The notes under the pieces are model-generated. The model was not told the DNA's origin, did not search any database, and worked only from the letters and a program-made list of their open reading frames with translations. Of a stretch of 22,155 nt of DNA, positions 8,680-17,873 are shown one piece after another. The position numbers and the translations under genes were made by a program. This stretch comes from Entophlyctis helioformis. Its lineage: Eukaryota > Chytridiomycota > Chytridiomycetes > Chytridiales > Chytriomycetaceae. Location: the NCBI GenBank assembly GCA_025526915.1, contig JAHLKH010000305.1, positions 1 through 22,155 on the forward strand. The letters run 5' to 3'. The stretch's first letter is position 1; every line of letters starts with the position of its first letter.

Positions 8680-9550
8680 ATGCCCGTCACCGTCTCGCTC
8701 ACCCGCGAGCACTCGTACGTGCTCGGCGTCCTGGTCGCCAAGGCGCTGCTGACCTTCTCGTTCGCCGCAAGCGTCGGCAACGCCCGCCGCAGAGCCAAAG
8801 TGCCGTACCCGTACAGTGCGTGTCTTGTCGCTATTGTCGCTATACTCGTGTCGCTATTGCCATGCCATGCCGTGCCTTACCATGCCATCAACCCGCCTGC
8901 CCGCCTGCCCGCCTGACCTCTGCTCGCCTGCCCGCCTGCCTGCCCGCCCAGTGTACGTCGAAAAGGCCGAGGCCGAAAAGGACGCCGCCAAGCACATCTT
9001 CAACTGCACGCAGCGGGCCCACCAGAACACGCTCGAGTACATGCCCATCTACCTCATCGTGTGCGTCACTCTGCCACTCTGTGTCTGCCACTCTGTCTGC
9101 CACTCTGCCACTCTGCCACTCTGCCACTCTGTCTGTGACTGCCACTCTCGGCCGTTTGCACAACTCACACGATCCCTTGTCCAACCCTGGCTGGCGGCCT
9201 GAATGTGCCGCGGCGCTTGCTCGGCCGAAACGCGCTTCTCCCGCCTGATCTCCCGCCTGATCCCGCTTGATCTCCCGCTTGATCCCACTGGACCCAACTC
9301 GATCCCACTCGACCCAACTCGATCCCAACTCGACCCCGGCATGCACAGTCAGACGATCGGGTCCATCGAGCACCCGACCATCGCCGCTGCTCTCGGCGCT
9401 CTGTACGTCGTCGGCCGCTACGTGTACGCTCAGGGCTACTCGTCCGGCAAGGTCGAAGCCCGCAACCGCGGCGCCTTTGGCTACATTGGCCTGATCGGCC
9501 TCCTTGCCCTGTCCTGCAAGGCCGTCGCATCGATCGCCTTGTCTGCCTAA
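8680..9550 (+). CDS. MAPEG family protein, microsomal glutathione S-transferase 3-like
   Basis: Three exons (8680-8815, 8952-9060, 9349-9550; phases 1 and 2) give 148 residues, the usual MGST3 length. Known relatives are integral ER/outer-mitochondrial membrane enzymes that conjugate glutathione to, or reduce, lipid peroxides and leukotriene precursors. The start MPVTVSLTREHSYVLG, the VPYPYMY motif across the first splice, FNCTQRAHQNTLE (residues 62-74, the MAPEG signature with Arg, His, Gln, Asn, Glu), and HPTIAA...GRYVYAQGYSSGK all match MGST3. Four hydrophobic segments fit four membrane helices. The splice at 8815/8952 rebuilds the Met of PYPYMY, which supports the model. Both introns are filled with short tandem repeats. 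It shares a promoter region with the bZIP gene. Peroxidase versus transferase activity cannot be decided here. Confidence 0.92.
8892..8950. repeat. GCCTGCCC tandem repeat in MGST3 intron 1
   Basis: CCCGCCTG-type octamers recur through the 3' half of the 136-bp intron 8816-8951 and form its polypyrimidine tract up to the CAG acceptor. Confidence 0.7.
9065..9147. repeat. CTGCCACT octamer repeat at the start of MGST3 intron 2
   Basis: About seven copies of CTGCCACT, some separated by CTGTGT or CTGT, begin just after the GTGCGT donor of the 288-bp intron 9061-9348. Confidence 0.8.
9240..9338. repeat. Second tandem repeat (GATCCCACTCGACCCAACTC family) in MGST3 intron 2
   Basis: CCCGCCTGATCT units grade into three to four copies of a 20-base unit made of GATCCCACTC plus GACCCAACTC, ending shortly before the ATGCACAG acceptor. 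It differs in sequence from the octamer repeat in the same intron. Confidence 0.8.
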
Positions 9551-9694
9551 TCCTATCTGCCTGTCTTCATCCCTGCCTGTCTTCATCCCTGCCTGCCATC
9601 TCCGGTCCTTGGCCTGCCGCAATGAACAGCTTAGCTTGGCCAGCATCACACGACCGTTTCGCGCGGCAAATTTGTCGACTTCTGTGTGCGTTCA

Positions 9695-10799
9695 ATGTAT
9701 GCGCCTTCCGCCAAACTTGCCAAGCCCACGATCCATCCCGCCTCCATGTCGCCTGCACGCCGCTTCTTTGGACTCGACACTCCGCCTGGCACGCTGGCCA
9801 CCATCACAGGCTCCCGCCTGCTCCGATCGCCAAAGACGCTGGCCATCTTCCGTCTGGTCGTCGCCATCTACGTCCTGGCCAGCGGCGTGCTGGCCGTCTC
9901 GCTGGCGCCGACGGTGTACTTTCGCTTCCTGACCAACCTGTCCTGGATGGGTATCGCCGCCTACTTTTTGTAAGCACCAGCCTTGCTTCTCTTGTGCAGC
10001 TGCCTCTGTCCTGTTCTGTTCTGTCCTGCGAATCCTGCCCTGCCCTGTCCTGTCGTGTCCTGCCCTGCCCTGTCGTGTGGATCATGTCCAACTGCCCCTC
10101 TCCGGCTGCCCCTCTCCAACCACAACGCCTCTCCAACCACCACGCCTGTGTAACCATCATTAACGCCGCACTGGGTTAAACTCACTTCGTTTTCCCGCCA
10201 CATGGCGCAATAGCGTCGCATCCTTTGCCAGCTTCTATGCCCTCAAGCACGGCCCCTCGGCCCAGGCACCAAAGGGCCTCGTCTGGACCGTCGAGAACCT
10301 CTTTTCCCTCTCCTACTGCCTCTCGTGGGTCGTCTCGCTCATCTTCTGGACGCTCCTCGTCGGCGTCCTGGCCACATCCAGCCCGATGCAGTTCTATATC
10401 CGTGTGAACGCACACGCCCTCAACTTTGTCTTTATGCAGGCCGACCTCTGGCTCAACAACATCCCCGTGCCGCTGTTCCGCGTCTTTGTCTTTACCGGCA
10501 CGCTGTTCCTGTACTCGGGACTGACGTACCTGCTCAAGTACGCGTTTGACACGCCGTGGCCGTACCCGTTCTTCAATGCCCTCGACATCAAGGACAAGCC
10601 GGCCCCTGCTGTCGTCGGCATCCTCATCTTTACTTTCATCTTCACCATCGTGTTTGTTCTTGCATGGGCGGAAGCGAGGCTGCGCGACAGCATCCTCAAC
10701 CGTCGCGTTGCGGCCGCGGCTGTGCACGCAGAGTCGGACACTGAAGCTGCTGGCACTCAGGCCAAGGAGACTGCTACTGGTGCTCCTTCTATTGCATAG
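9695..10799 (+). CDS. Rolling-stone / FAR-17a-AIG1-like multi-pass membrane protein
   Basis: Two exons (9695-9969, 10214-10799; phase 2, GTAAGC donor, CAATAG acceptor) give 286 residues. Hydrophobic segments lie near residues 50-70, 76-98, 119-145, 180-202 and 226-243, so five or six membrane helices. The blocks FRFLTNLSWMGIAAYF, VWTVENLFSLSYCLSWVV with IFWTLL, NAHALNFVFMQADLWL with NNIPVP, and WPYPFFNALD follow the order and spacing of rolling-stone-type proteins (FAR-17a/AIG1-like superfamily: xYLTNW..., then WxLL, then VHxxN..., then YPxLDW). AIG1 itself hydrolyses fatty-acid esters of hydroxy fatty acids with a conserved Thr and His; H159 in NAHALN could be the equivalent His, but activity is not shown. 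The C-terminus is a charged Ala-rich tail. The start at 9695 is the first ATG in frame before the hydrophobic region. Family assignment is from memory of motifs. Confidence 0.6.
10006..10150. repeat. CCTGTCCTGCCCTG and CTCTCCAACCAC repeats in rolling-stone-like intron
   Basis: The 244-bp intron 9970-10213 contains a TGTCCTG/CCCTG pentamer-based run (about 10006-10079), then GCCCCTCTCC and CTCTCCAACCAC copies (about 10093-10144). A splice branch-like TTAAAC/CTCAC area follows before the acceptor. Confidence 0.7.
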
Positions 10800-10911
10800 T
10801 AAATCTCCATCGCATCAGGCAGTTGAACGTGTTGTATCAGTCTTATCGTTGTATCAGCAGCGCATCCCAGGGACACGATCATGCAGCCACGCTCCGGACA
10901 AGAACGCTTCA
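10800..10911. other. Convergent intergenic gap
   Basis: About 110 bases lie between the stop of the rolling-stone-like gene (+) and the stop of the hydrolase (-). I see no canonical AATAAA on either strand, so the 3' processing signals of both genes are unclear. Confidence 0.4.
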
Positions 10912-11913
10912 TTACAACAGATTGGCCTCGCGCAAGAACGACACAATGTCGGCAACAACAACGTCGGGAGCCTCTGCTTGGGGATAGTGGCCCGTGGCAG
11001 GCACAAGCTTGGCAACCACAAGCGCGCCTTTGCCATTGTCGGCAATGCCCTTGCGCACCGTCTCCAGCTCGGCCTTGGTGTCGCCAAAGTCGGGGTCCTG
11101 CTCGCCGAGCAAGATGAGGGCCGGGCACGACACGCGGCTGGCAGCATCCCATGCCGCAGCCTTGGATGCACGCACATAGTGTCCCACAATGACGGCGCGT
11201 TTGCACTCGGCAGACATGGACTTGCCCATGGCGCTCACGTAGGCCTCGTGGTCAGATGGCAGGGTGGGTGTCTTGAACAGCGTGCGGTAGTATGACATCC
11301 ACATGGCCTTGCCGTAGAGCGTCGTGAACATGAGATGCGAGACGGGCCGGAAAACCGTGTCGTTGGGCATGTCTCTGTAAAAGCCCGAGAGGCCAATCTG
11401 TAGTCGGGGGACGTCAGGAGGCGTGGAGGTCAGCATGCATGAACACACACACGCACGCACAAAAAGACATCCACGGCTGGATCCATTGCATTGTGCACGA
11501 CGTACCACGGCAGCAATGCGATTGGCGTGGTTTCCAGCCAGGAACACGGCGACCGCAGCCGAGAACGAGTTGCCAAGCATAATGGCAGGCGTGGACGTGT
11601 AGCCTTCGGCGTCCAACACAGCAAGCACATCGCTGGCAATGGCATCCACGCCAAAGGACGAAAAGCTCGTGGTCGAGTCGCCCGTGCCGCGCAGGTCGAC
11701 GGCAATAAACGTGATGCCCTGCTCGACAAGCTTGGGCCCAACGAAGCGGTACGTCTGGCGCAGATCGCCGAGACCCGGCAGCGCAATGGCCACGCGGCCC
11801 GTGTCGACACCTGCGGCGGGCTTGCCGACCTCGTAGGCGATGCTGCCCTTGTCGATGGCGAGTGTCTTGTGCGGTGCACCAAAGATCGGGGCGTAGACGG
11901 GAGTGCTGGCCAT
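10912..11913 (-). CDS. Alpha/beta-hydrolase fold protein
   Basis: Two exons on the minus strand (11913-11506 and 11397-10912; phase 0, GTACGT donor, CTACAG acceptor) give 297 residues, typical for a single-domain alpha/beta hydrolase. Visible elements are the oxyanion-loop region LPGLGD (residues 45-50), DLRGTGDST (73-81), a nucleophile elbow GNSFS (114-118, Ser116), an acid in LLGEQDPDF (Asp237 or Asp239) and the catalytic His in ATGHYPQ (His273). The elbow has Ser in place of the usual final Gly (GxSxS). The start at 11913 is chosen because a TATA-like CCATAAAAG (11959-11967) lies 46 bases upstream; an upstream in-frame Met at 12018 would put that element inside the coding region. The substrate cannot be predicted; esterase, lipase or haloperoxidase-like activity are all possible. 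Confidence 0.88.
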   Translation of the reverse strand: MASTPVYAPIFGAPHKTLAIDKGSIAYEVGKPAAGVDTGRVAIALPGLGDLRQTYRFVGPKLVEQGITFIAVDLRGTGDSTTSFSSFGVDAIASDVLAVLDAEGYTSTPAIMLGNSFSAAVAVFLAGNHANRIAAVVRRAQCNGSSRGCLFVRACVCSCMLTSTPPDVPRLQIGLSGFYRDMPNDTVFRPVSHLMFTTLYGKAMWMSYYRTLFKTPTLPSDHEAYVSAMGKSMSAECKRAVIVGHYVRASKAAAWDAASRVSCPALILLGEQDPDFGDTKAELETVRKGIADNGKGALVVAKLVPATGHYPQAEAPDVVVADIVSFLREANLL

Positions 11914-12262
11914 GGCTGCTGAATTTGTTTTGCTGGGCAGGTGGCTGCAGCCCCGCGCTTTTATGGCCGATCGTGGATGCCCGACGGCCCCACGTGGGCC
12001 GAGCGCGGTGGAAATCACAACGTGTCAGGTTGGCCGCGGCCAGCGCCGCGGGAATGGCCGCGGCCGTGGCTGAACGGGGGCGTGGTGGAGTGCGGCTGCA
12101 TGGCTGCTGGCGCTGGCGCTGGTGCACCGACGGCCCCACGGGGCTGCATGGCTGCATGGCTGCATGGGGCTGCTCAGGCTGGATGCGCTCGGTGCCGCAA
12201 CGATCTCAGCGTTTGCGCCGCACAACGCAACGGCCGCACACGGACTGGCGGCTGTGCACCGC
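11914..12262. promoter_or_regulatory. Divergent promoter of hydrolase (-) and PPR-like gene (+)
   Basis: A TATA-like CCATAAAAG on the minus strand (11959-11967) fits the hydrolase. The rest is very GC-rich with a short GGCTGCATG repeat around 12143-12170. An alternative in-frame ATG for the PPR-like gene exists at 12164. Confidence 0.5.
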
Positions 12263-15200
12263 ATGCCCCGACCGCCGCCACCGCTGCGCTCGCTCTGCAG
12301 CAGCGTCTTGAGCGCCGTGAGCGTCTTGAGCGCCGGCCAGCGTCACCGCACGCATGCGCCAACTCGCAGCACCAGCAGCAGCACCAGCAGCAGCACCAGC
12401 AGCACCACAAGCAGCAGCCATGCAGCCGCCCGTCCAGCCGATCCGCCGCTGACGACCTTCCACGCCATCCAGCGGTGCCTGCTGCCCTTCAGCCCCGCCC
12501 AGCTGCAGCGCATGGCCTCGTCGGCCGCCTTCCCCGCTGAGCAGCGCCAGGCCGCCATCGGGGCCCTGGTCGCCCGCCGCATGGCCACCGACCGCCACGC
12601 CTTTGCAGACTGTCTGGCCGTCTGCCAGCCGCAGCAGTCGCTCACGCTCTTTGGCGTGTCGGCGTCGGCCCGCGTGCTCGAGTCGCTCATGCTCGCCGTC
12701 TGTGCGCTGGACGGCTTCGACAATGTGCGCTCGGCCGAGCAGCTGGTACGGCTGGCGGGCGGCGCGCTCGCCTCGGACAGCGGCACAGACAGCGGCGCAG
12801 ACACCGGCTCAGACACGGCCGCGATCCTGCATGGGCATGGACGTGGACATGTGCGTGCACGGCCGGCCATCGGCGAGCACGCCTGGTCGGGCCTCTTGGT
12901 CCTCTTTGGCCGCCACGGGCACGCTGCTGGCGTCGATCAGGTGTGGCAGGCACTCGTGGCCGCCGATGCCCGAAGCATCAACAAGCTCTCCGTCGAGGCG
13001 TCGGCCGTGCTGCTCAGATCGCATCTCCGCAGGCTGGTCAGACCCAAAGAGCGGCAGCTGGACGCGCTCTTTGGCGTGCTCGGCCCGGCGTCGGCATCGA
13101 CCGCACCAGCAAGCCAGGCAGTGCCAGACACAGATCCCTTGGCGGAACGCTTGCTGCGCGCGTCAACGGTCGGCGACATGGACGTGCATGCGATTGAGCA
13201 CGCTATCCATCGCCTCATTCAGGCTGACATGCTCCTCGAAGCCATCAACGCCGTCCGCGTTCGCCGATTTGCCTTTCGGCCGCAGTCCGAGTTCACGCCC
13301 ATGGACGCTGTCAAGGACCAGCTGGCCCCCTTGCTCGGCGTCCATCGGATATCGTGGAAGAAGCTTGGCGACGAGCGGTGCATCACCATGCACAGCAACA
13401 CGATTGGCGATGTGTCTGCTGTCGTGCGATTGGCCAAGACGCTACTGGACATGGGATGGACGGACGCTGCTCGGCAAGCACTGCTGGCGTCGGGACTGGC
13501 GTCGCTTCCGTCTGAGCTGGACAAGGCTGTCGCCTTTGCATCCACCTTGTCTGCCAGTCTCGCGCAGTTTATTCTTGATACCATGCCCGCGTCATCGCGT
13601 GCACCTCCATCCGCTGCGCCTGTAAAGCCTGCAAGACCTGCGACTGCCTCTCCTCCTGGTCGGTGCATCTCCTGTTTCCATGATCGTGTGGCTGCTCACT
13701 CACCGAGCCATGCACCTGGACAGATCCGCAAACACAGCCGGCCGCCTCAACCACGTCTTCCGCATCAGACACTCTTTACTACGGTGCCCGCCTTTCCAGC
13801 TGCAAGACCGAGCAAGATATCCAGGCGGCTGTCGACCACATTACTCGCCTGCGCGTCAATGTTCCGTACTCGGTCTTTGAGACGCTTCTTGCTTGGGCGG
13901 CCAAACGAGGAGCCTTGCATCAGGTGGTCGATCTGGTCGGCTGGCGCACGCAAACGTACAAGGATACAAGCATACTCACGGAGCTTGCCGTGCTTGACGC
14001 CATCATCGAGTCAAGGAGCCCGACAAGCCACATTCTCTTTGTGTTGCAGCATCTGCCGGTCGCGTCTTCAGCACAGGGCTCTCGCAGAGAAGGCAGGAGC
14101 CGGGATGGGCCGTTGCATTCCTCGGATCCAGCTGCGATTCTCGAGGGGAGGCTTGATGCGGCCATTGCAAACGGCCAGGCCGGTGCCAGTTATTCGTATT
14201 TTCGGCTCATGGCCAAGCACCGCATCCCGATCCGCGGCGACCTCGGTCTGATGACTGCTGCTCTCCTCGCCGCAAGGAGCGTGCAAAAGGACAGCTTTGA
14301 GAGGACGGTGGTCGGCACGCTTCGTGCCAGCGCTGTTATGCCACTGTCGGACTCTGCCCCGATCGACTGGCTCATGCTTCGCACTGGCCAGGCAGGCACC
14401 GCGCGACGCACACGGCTGCAGCTGGTACTGAACCTGGTCAGGTCGCTTGTTGAGCACGGATGTCTTGGCGAAGCCGGCCGCCTGCTGTTCAAGCCAGTCG
14501 TCCTCAAGGCGGTCACAGAGCTCGCCGACGGTGCGTGCACGGCAGTCGGACCGGACGAGTCGTCTGAGCTGGTGTCGCTCTGGCGTAAAGGCCAGTCCAT
14601 GCTGAGCGAGGCAGTCATGGCACAGATCAAAGCCGGGTCATCGAACAGCCGGCTAGCCGACAAGCTCTTGCGCAGTCTAGAGACGCTGATCGAAGGCTCA
14701 ACGCGGCTGCTGGATATCCACGCCGTGAATGATGCGGCGTTCTTGTGTCTGGCGCGTGATGGATCTGGCTCGGCGCGCTACTTGTCGCTGCTGTGGTCGC
14801 ACGTCCAGGCTCGGCAAATGGTTCCGGACGAGTGGACCGTCAGCAGCATCTGCTCTCCGCAGGCACACGGGTCCGACATGCGGATGTTTGAGGAGATGCT
14901 GGCGTATGTCGACAGTCTCCCTGACGAGATTCTGGCAGCCGCTTTCCGTTCAAGGCAGCCTGTGCCATCCCTGCTCAGCGACGCAGAAGCAGCCGCCCGC
15001 GTGCGTCGGTTCATGGCCAAGAACATCCGCTACAAGCTCGGCGACCTGCAAGAATCGGTCTCTGGCACACTCCTGTCGGGATTCACGGCGAACGAGTTGT
15101 TTGGCAGGATCCCTTCTGCCGTGCGCAGCATGGATGCCGAGCTGCTGTCGCAGATCATGCAGGCCTTGGCCAGGCACGGCATTGAGTCTGCAAGGATCCG

Positions 15201-17592
15201 CGGTGCAGTCGTGGCGCAGATCGTCAAGGCCATACACTCATCGCCGTCCGTCGCGCGACTGCTGGAAGCCATTCCCGAAATCCCATACTCGGCGTCAGTC
15301 CTCACGATTCAGATCAAGGCGCTCTTGCACAACGCTGACCGGCGGGCGGCGTTTGATCAAGCGCGTGCCAAGCTGGAGCTCGCCAAGACGGATCCACGGG
15401 TCAAGCTGAGCGCGTGGCAGTACAACGCGCTGCTCCACCACGCTGGGCGAGTGCTTGGCGACGCGGCAGCCATGGACGAGCTCTGGACGGATATGACGGG
15501 ACAGGGGATCAAGCCCGACCGCGTGTCGTTCACGGCGTACATGCTCTGCCAGGGCGGCAAGGGCAAACCCGACCTGGCGCATGCCAGCCGCGTGTTTGAT
15601 CTGGCGCTCGCCTCTGACGTTGTGCTCGATGCGCAGTTTGTGCAGACGTACATGGACATTGCGGCGAGTTTCGGAGATCTGCGGGCGATGGAGCAGTGTC
15701 AGGCTGCTGCCCGCCAGCGCGGTATTGCGTTCACGCCGTTCATGGCACGCGCCAATGTCAAGAGCCTGGCGATGGCTGGTGAGCAGAACGGCAGCCTGCG
15801 CGATGCCGTTGCAGCGTATCGCCGCATGATGCGCGCGCCGATCATGGACATGGTTGATGAAATGGCGCAGGCTCTCCGCCCCCAGTCTGCAGGTGCAGGT
15901 GCAGGTGTGGAGACTGCGCCAAACGAGTCGGTGACAGCGGGTCGTGTCCTGCAGATTGCGAGAAACGTGTGCTCAACGACAGCGATTATCGTCAGTGCGC
16001 ATGTGCGGCTGCACGACAATGTCGGTGCACACGACCGGTTCCGCGAGTTCTCGGCATGGTGGTCAGCCACACTCGGCCACATTGAGCCACACCTGCAGCA
16101 CGCAGCGCACCGAAAGCGCCAGTCGGGCACGGACCACGAGGTCAGCAGCAACGCCATCGACACCTTCCTGCTGCCCATCCATGTGGCCTTGCTGCGTGGG
16201 TTCGCGAGCGCCGGCGACGCGACGGGTGCAGTCGAGTGGTACAATACGCATTTCGCATTGGACGGGTCCAAGTTGACGCCGAATGCCAACGTGCTTGCAT
16301 GGCTGGTGCGTGCCCATGGTGCCGCCGGCGACTCGCAGGGCGTCTGGACATGGTACAACATCGCCCGCGGATTCCTGGACCACGTGTCGCCTGCCGTGTC
16401 GGCCGCCATGCTTGGCTGGCTGTGCACAACAGGCAGTGCGCAAGCTCGCAAGATCGGAGACGCCACCAAGATCGACTTTGAAAATGCCATTGCGTTTTTC
16501 GACGAGACGGCAGATGCGTCGCCGCATGTGTGGAACGGGCCGGATGCGGTCACGCAGGTTGTCGTGGCTGTCGGCGAGGTGCACGGACCAGCGGCCGCGC
16601 GCGAGTGGTTCGACCGGTTCCTGGCGCACCATCTCAAGACGACGGGCCAGCCGCTGGATGTGCGGTGCTGGACGGCGCTTGTGGCGGTCATTCAGACGGA
16701 TGCCGAGCAAGCTGTGCGCGACGGCCGGCGACAACAGCGCAGCAGCCGCAAGCAGCCACCGTCATCGCCACCAGCCGCTGCTCAGCCTGTCGATGAGCGG
16801 CTGGACCCGGCGGCCATTCTGAGCGAGATGCAGTCCTACGGGCTTGCTCTCAACAACGATATCATGCTGCCCGCGCTCGACTATTACGCGGTGACGGGCG
16901 ATCCTGACCGCTGCGAGTCGCTGCTGGACGCGGTCATAGGTGCCGGCGTTCCTGTCAGCAACCAGTTCATAGGTGCTCTCCTCAAGGCGTACACGTACGC
17001 GGAGCAGTTTGACAACGTCGCACGTGTGTGGCAGGCATGCGTGGACCAGTCCTGGCGCGGACAGACGGTGCGCGGAACAGGCTGCCCACCTGCCGCCAGA
17101 GCGGGCCACGGCCAACGCCGGCCGGTCATCACGCCAGGCACGGTCTCCACATACCTTGATGCCATTGGCTTTGATCCGCGCTCGGACCGACGCGCACTCG
17201 ACGACGCATGGTCGTTTATCCTGTCGCGCCGTGACCTGGTGCCCGCGATCACGCCGTCCATCATCAGCTCCTACTTTGAGGCGCTCTGTCGCAAACGGTG
17301 TTACGCAGACGCGCTCGAACGCATGCTCCAGGTGCACACGCTGGCGCGATCCGACGGAGCGCTTGTTGGTGCGGAGATGGACAGCAAGCTGCTGTTGACG
17401 GTGCTGGTGCCACTGTGGGCCAACGATCCGCAGCGGTGTTGGGCGCACCGCCGGGCGATCCGCGACGCGGTTGCCCATGCTGCGCGAGTGTCGAGTGCCC
17501 GAGCCGACCGAGCGCGGCTGCAGACGCTGGCTGACACACTTCCGAGACGTTTTCTTGTTGATGATGACGGTGATGCTGCTGTTGGGCAATAA
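12263..17592 (+). CDS. Very large pentatricopeptide-repeat-like protein, probably mitochondrial
   Basis: About 1,730 residues. The N-terminus from ATG 12263 (MPRPPPPLRSLCSSVLSAVS) is rich in Arg and Ser with no acidic residue for roughly 55 residues, as in mitochondrial presequences; ATG 12164 is an alternative start. The body is alpha-helical repeat sequence. The clearest PPR-like units are WQYNALLHHAGRVLGD with LWTDMTGQGIKPDRVSFTAY (about 15415-15540), a unit with GAVEWYNTHFALDGSKLTPN (about 16228-16290), and LPALDYYAVTGDP...LLDAVIGAGVPV (about 16867-16960). PPR proteins bind organellar RNA for processing, stability or translation; the target is unknown. The frame moves from 2 to 1 between about 13590 and 13730. 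A 125-bp intron 13599-13723 (GTGCAC donor, GGACAG acceptor) restores it in phase 1; a frameshift is the alternative. The stop TAA lies inside AATAAA (17588-17593). It is divergent from the hydrolase and upstream of chitin synthase. Confidence 0.68.
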
Positions 17593-17593
17593 A
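17588..17593 (+). terminator. AATAAA polyadenylation-type signal overlapping the PPR stop codon
   Basis: The sequence CAATAAAAC contains the stop TAA (17590-17592) inside a canonical AATAAA. If used, the 3' UTR would be only some 15-30 bases. Confidence 0.45.
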
Positions 17594-17873
17594 ACAGGCT
17601 GATGCGTGTCGACTGTAGGCGGGCAGTGCAGCGAGGGCAGCAAGGGCAGTGCACACAGAACACGGTCCCTGATCCAGGGTCACAGGATCACGTGGAGCGT
17701 GCGGTGCGTGACCCACGCGCGTCGGAGCAAACTCCGACGCATCCTCCGACGCAGATCGCAGCCAGATCTGGGGGCCGGCCGCCCGCCATCCACACGCCGC
17801 CCGCTGCCTGCTGCCTGCTGCTGCTCGCCTCCGACAAGTGGGCAGTTCCCTGGCAACCCAACAACGAGCAAGA
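17593..17873. promoter_or_regulatory. Intergenic region upstream of chitin synthase
   Basis: These 281 bases contain the 3' end of the PPR-like transcript and the presumed promoter of the chitin synthase. No TATA-like element is obvious. A CGACGCATC/CTCCGACGC direct repeat occurs around 17720-17755. Confidence 0.4.

Noticed and set aside
6285..8798. Long open frames overlapping the bZIP gene (837 codons on -, 471 codons on + at 7833-9248, others)
   Set aside because: They are by-products of high GC and trinucleotide repeats. They show Arg/Ala/Pro-rich translations without domains, while the 966-codon frame contains a canonical bZIP.
12122..12262. Extending the PPR-like gene to a GTG at 12122
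   Set aside because: GTG starts are not expected in nuclear fungal genes; ATG 12263 gives a clean mitochondrial-type N-terminus.
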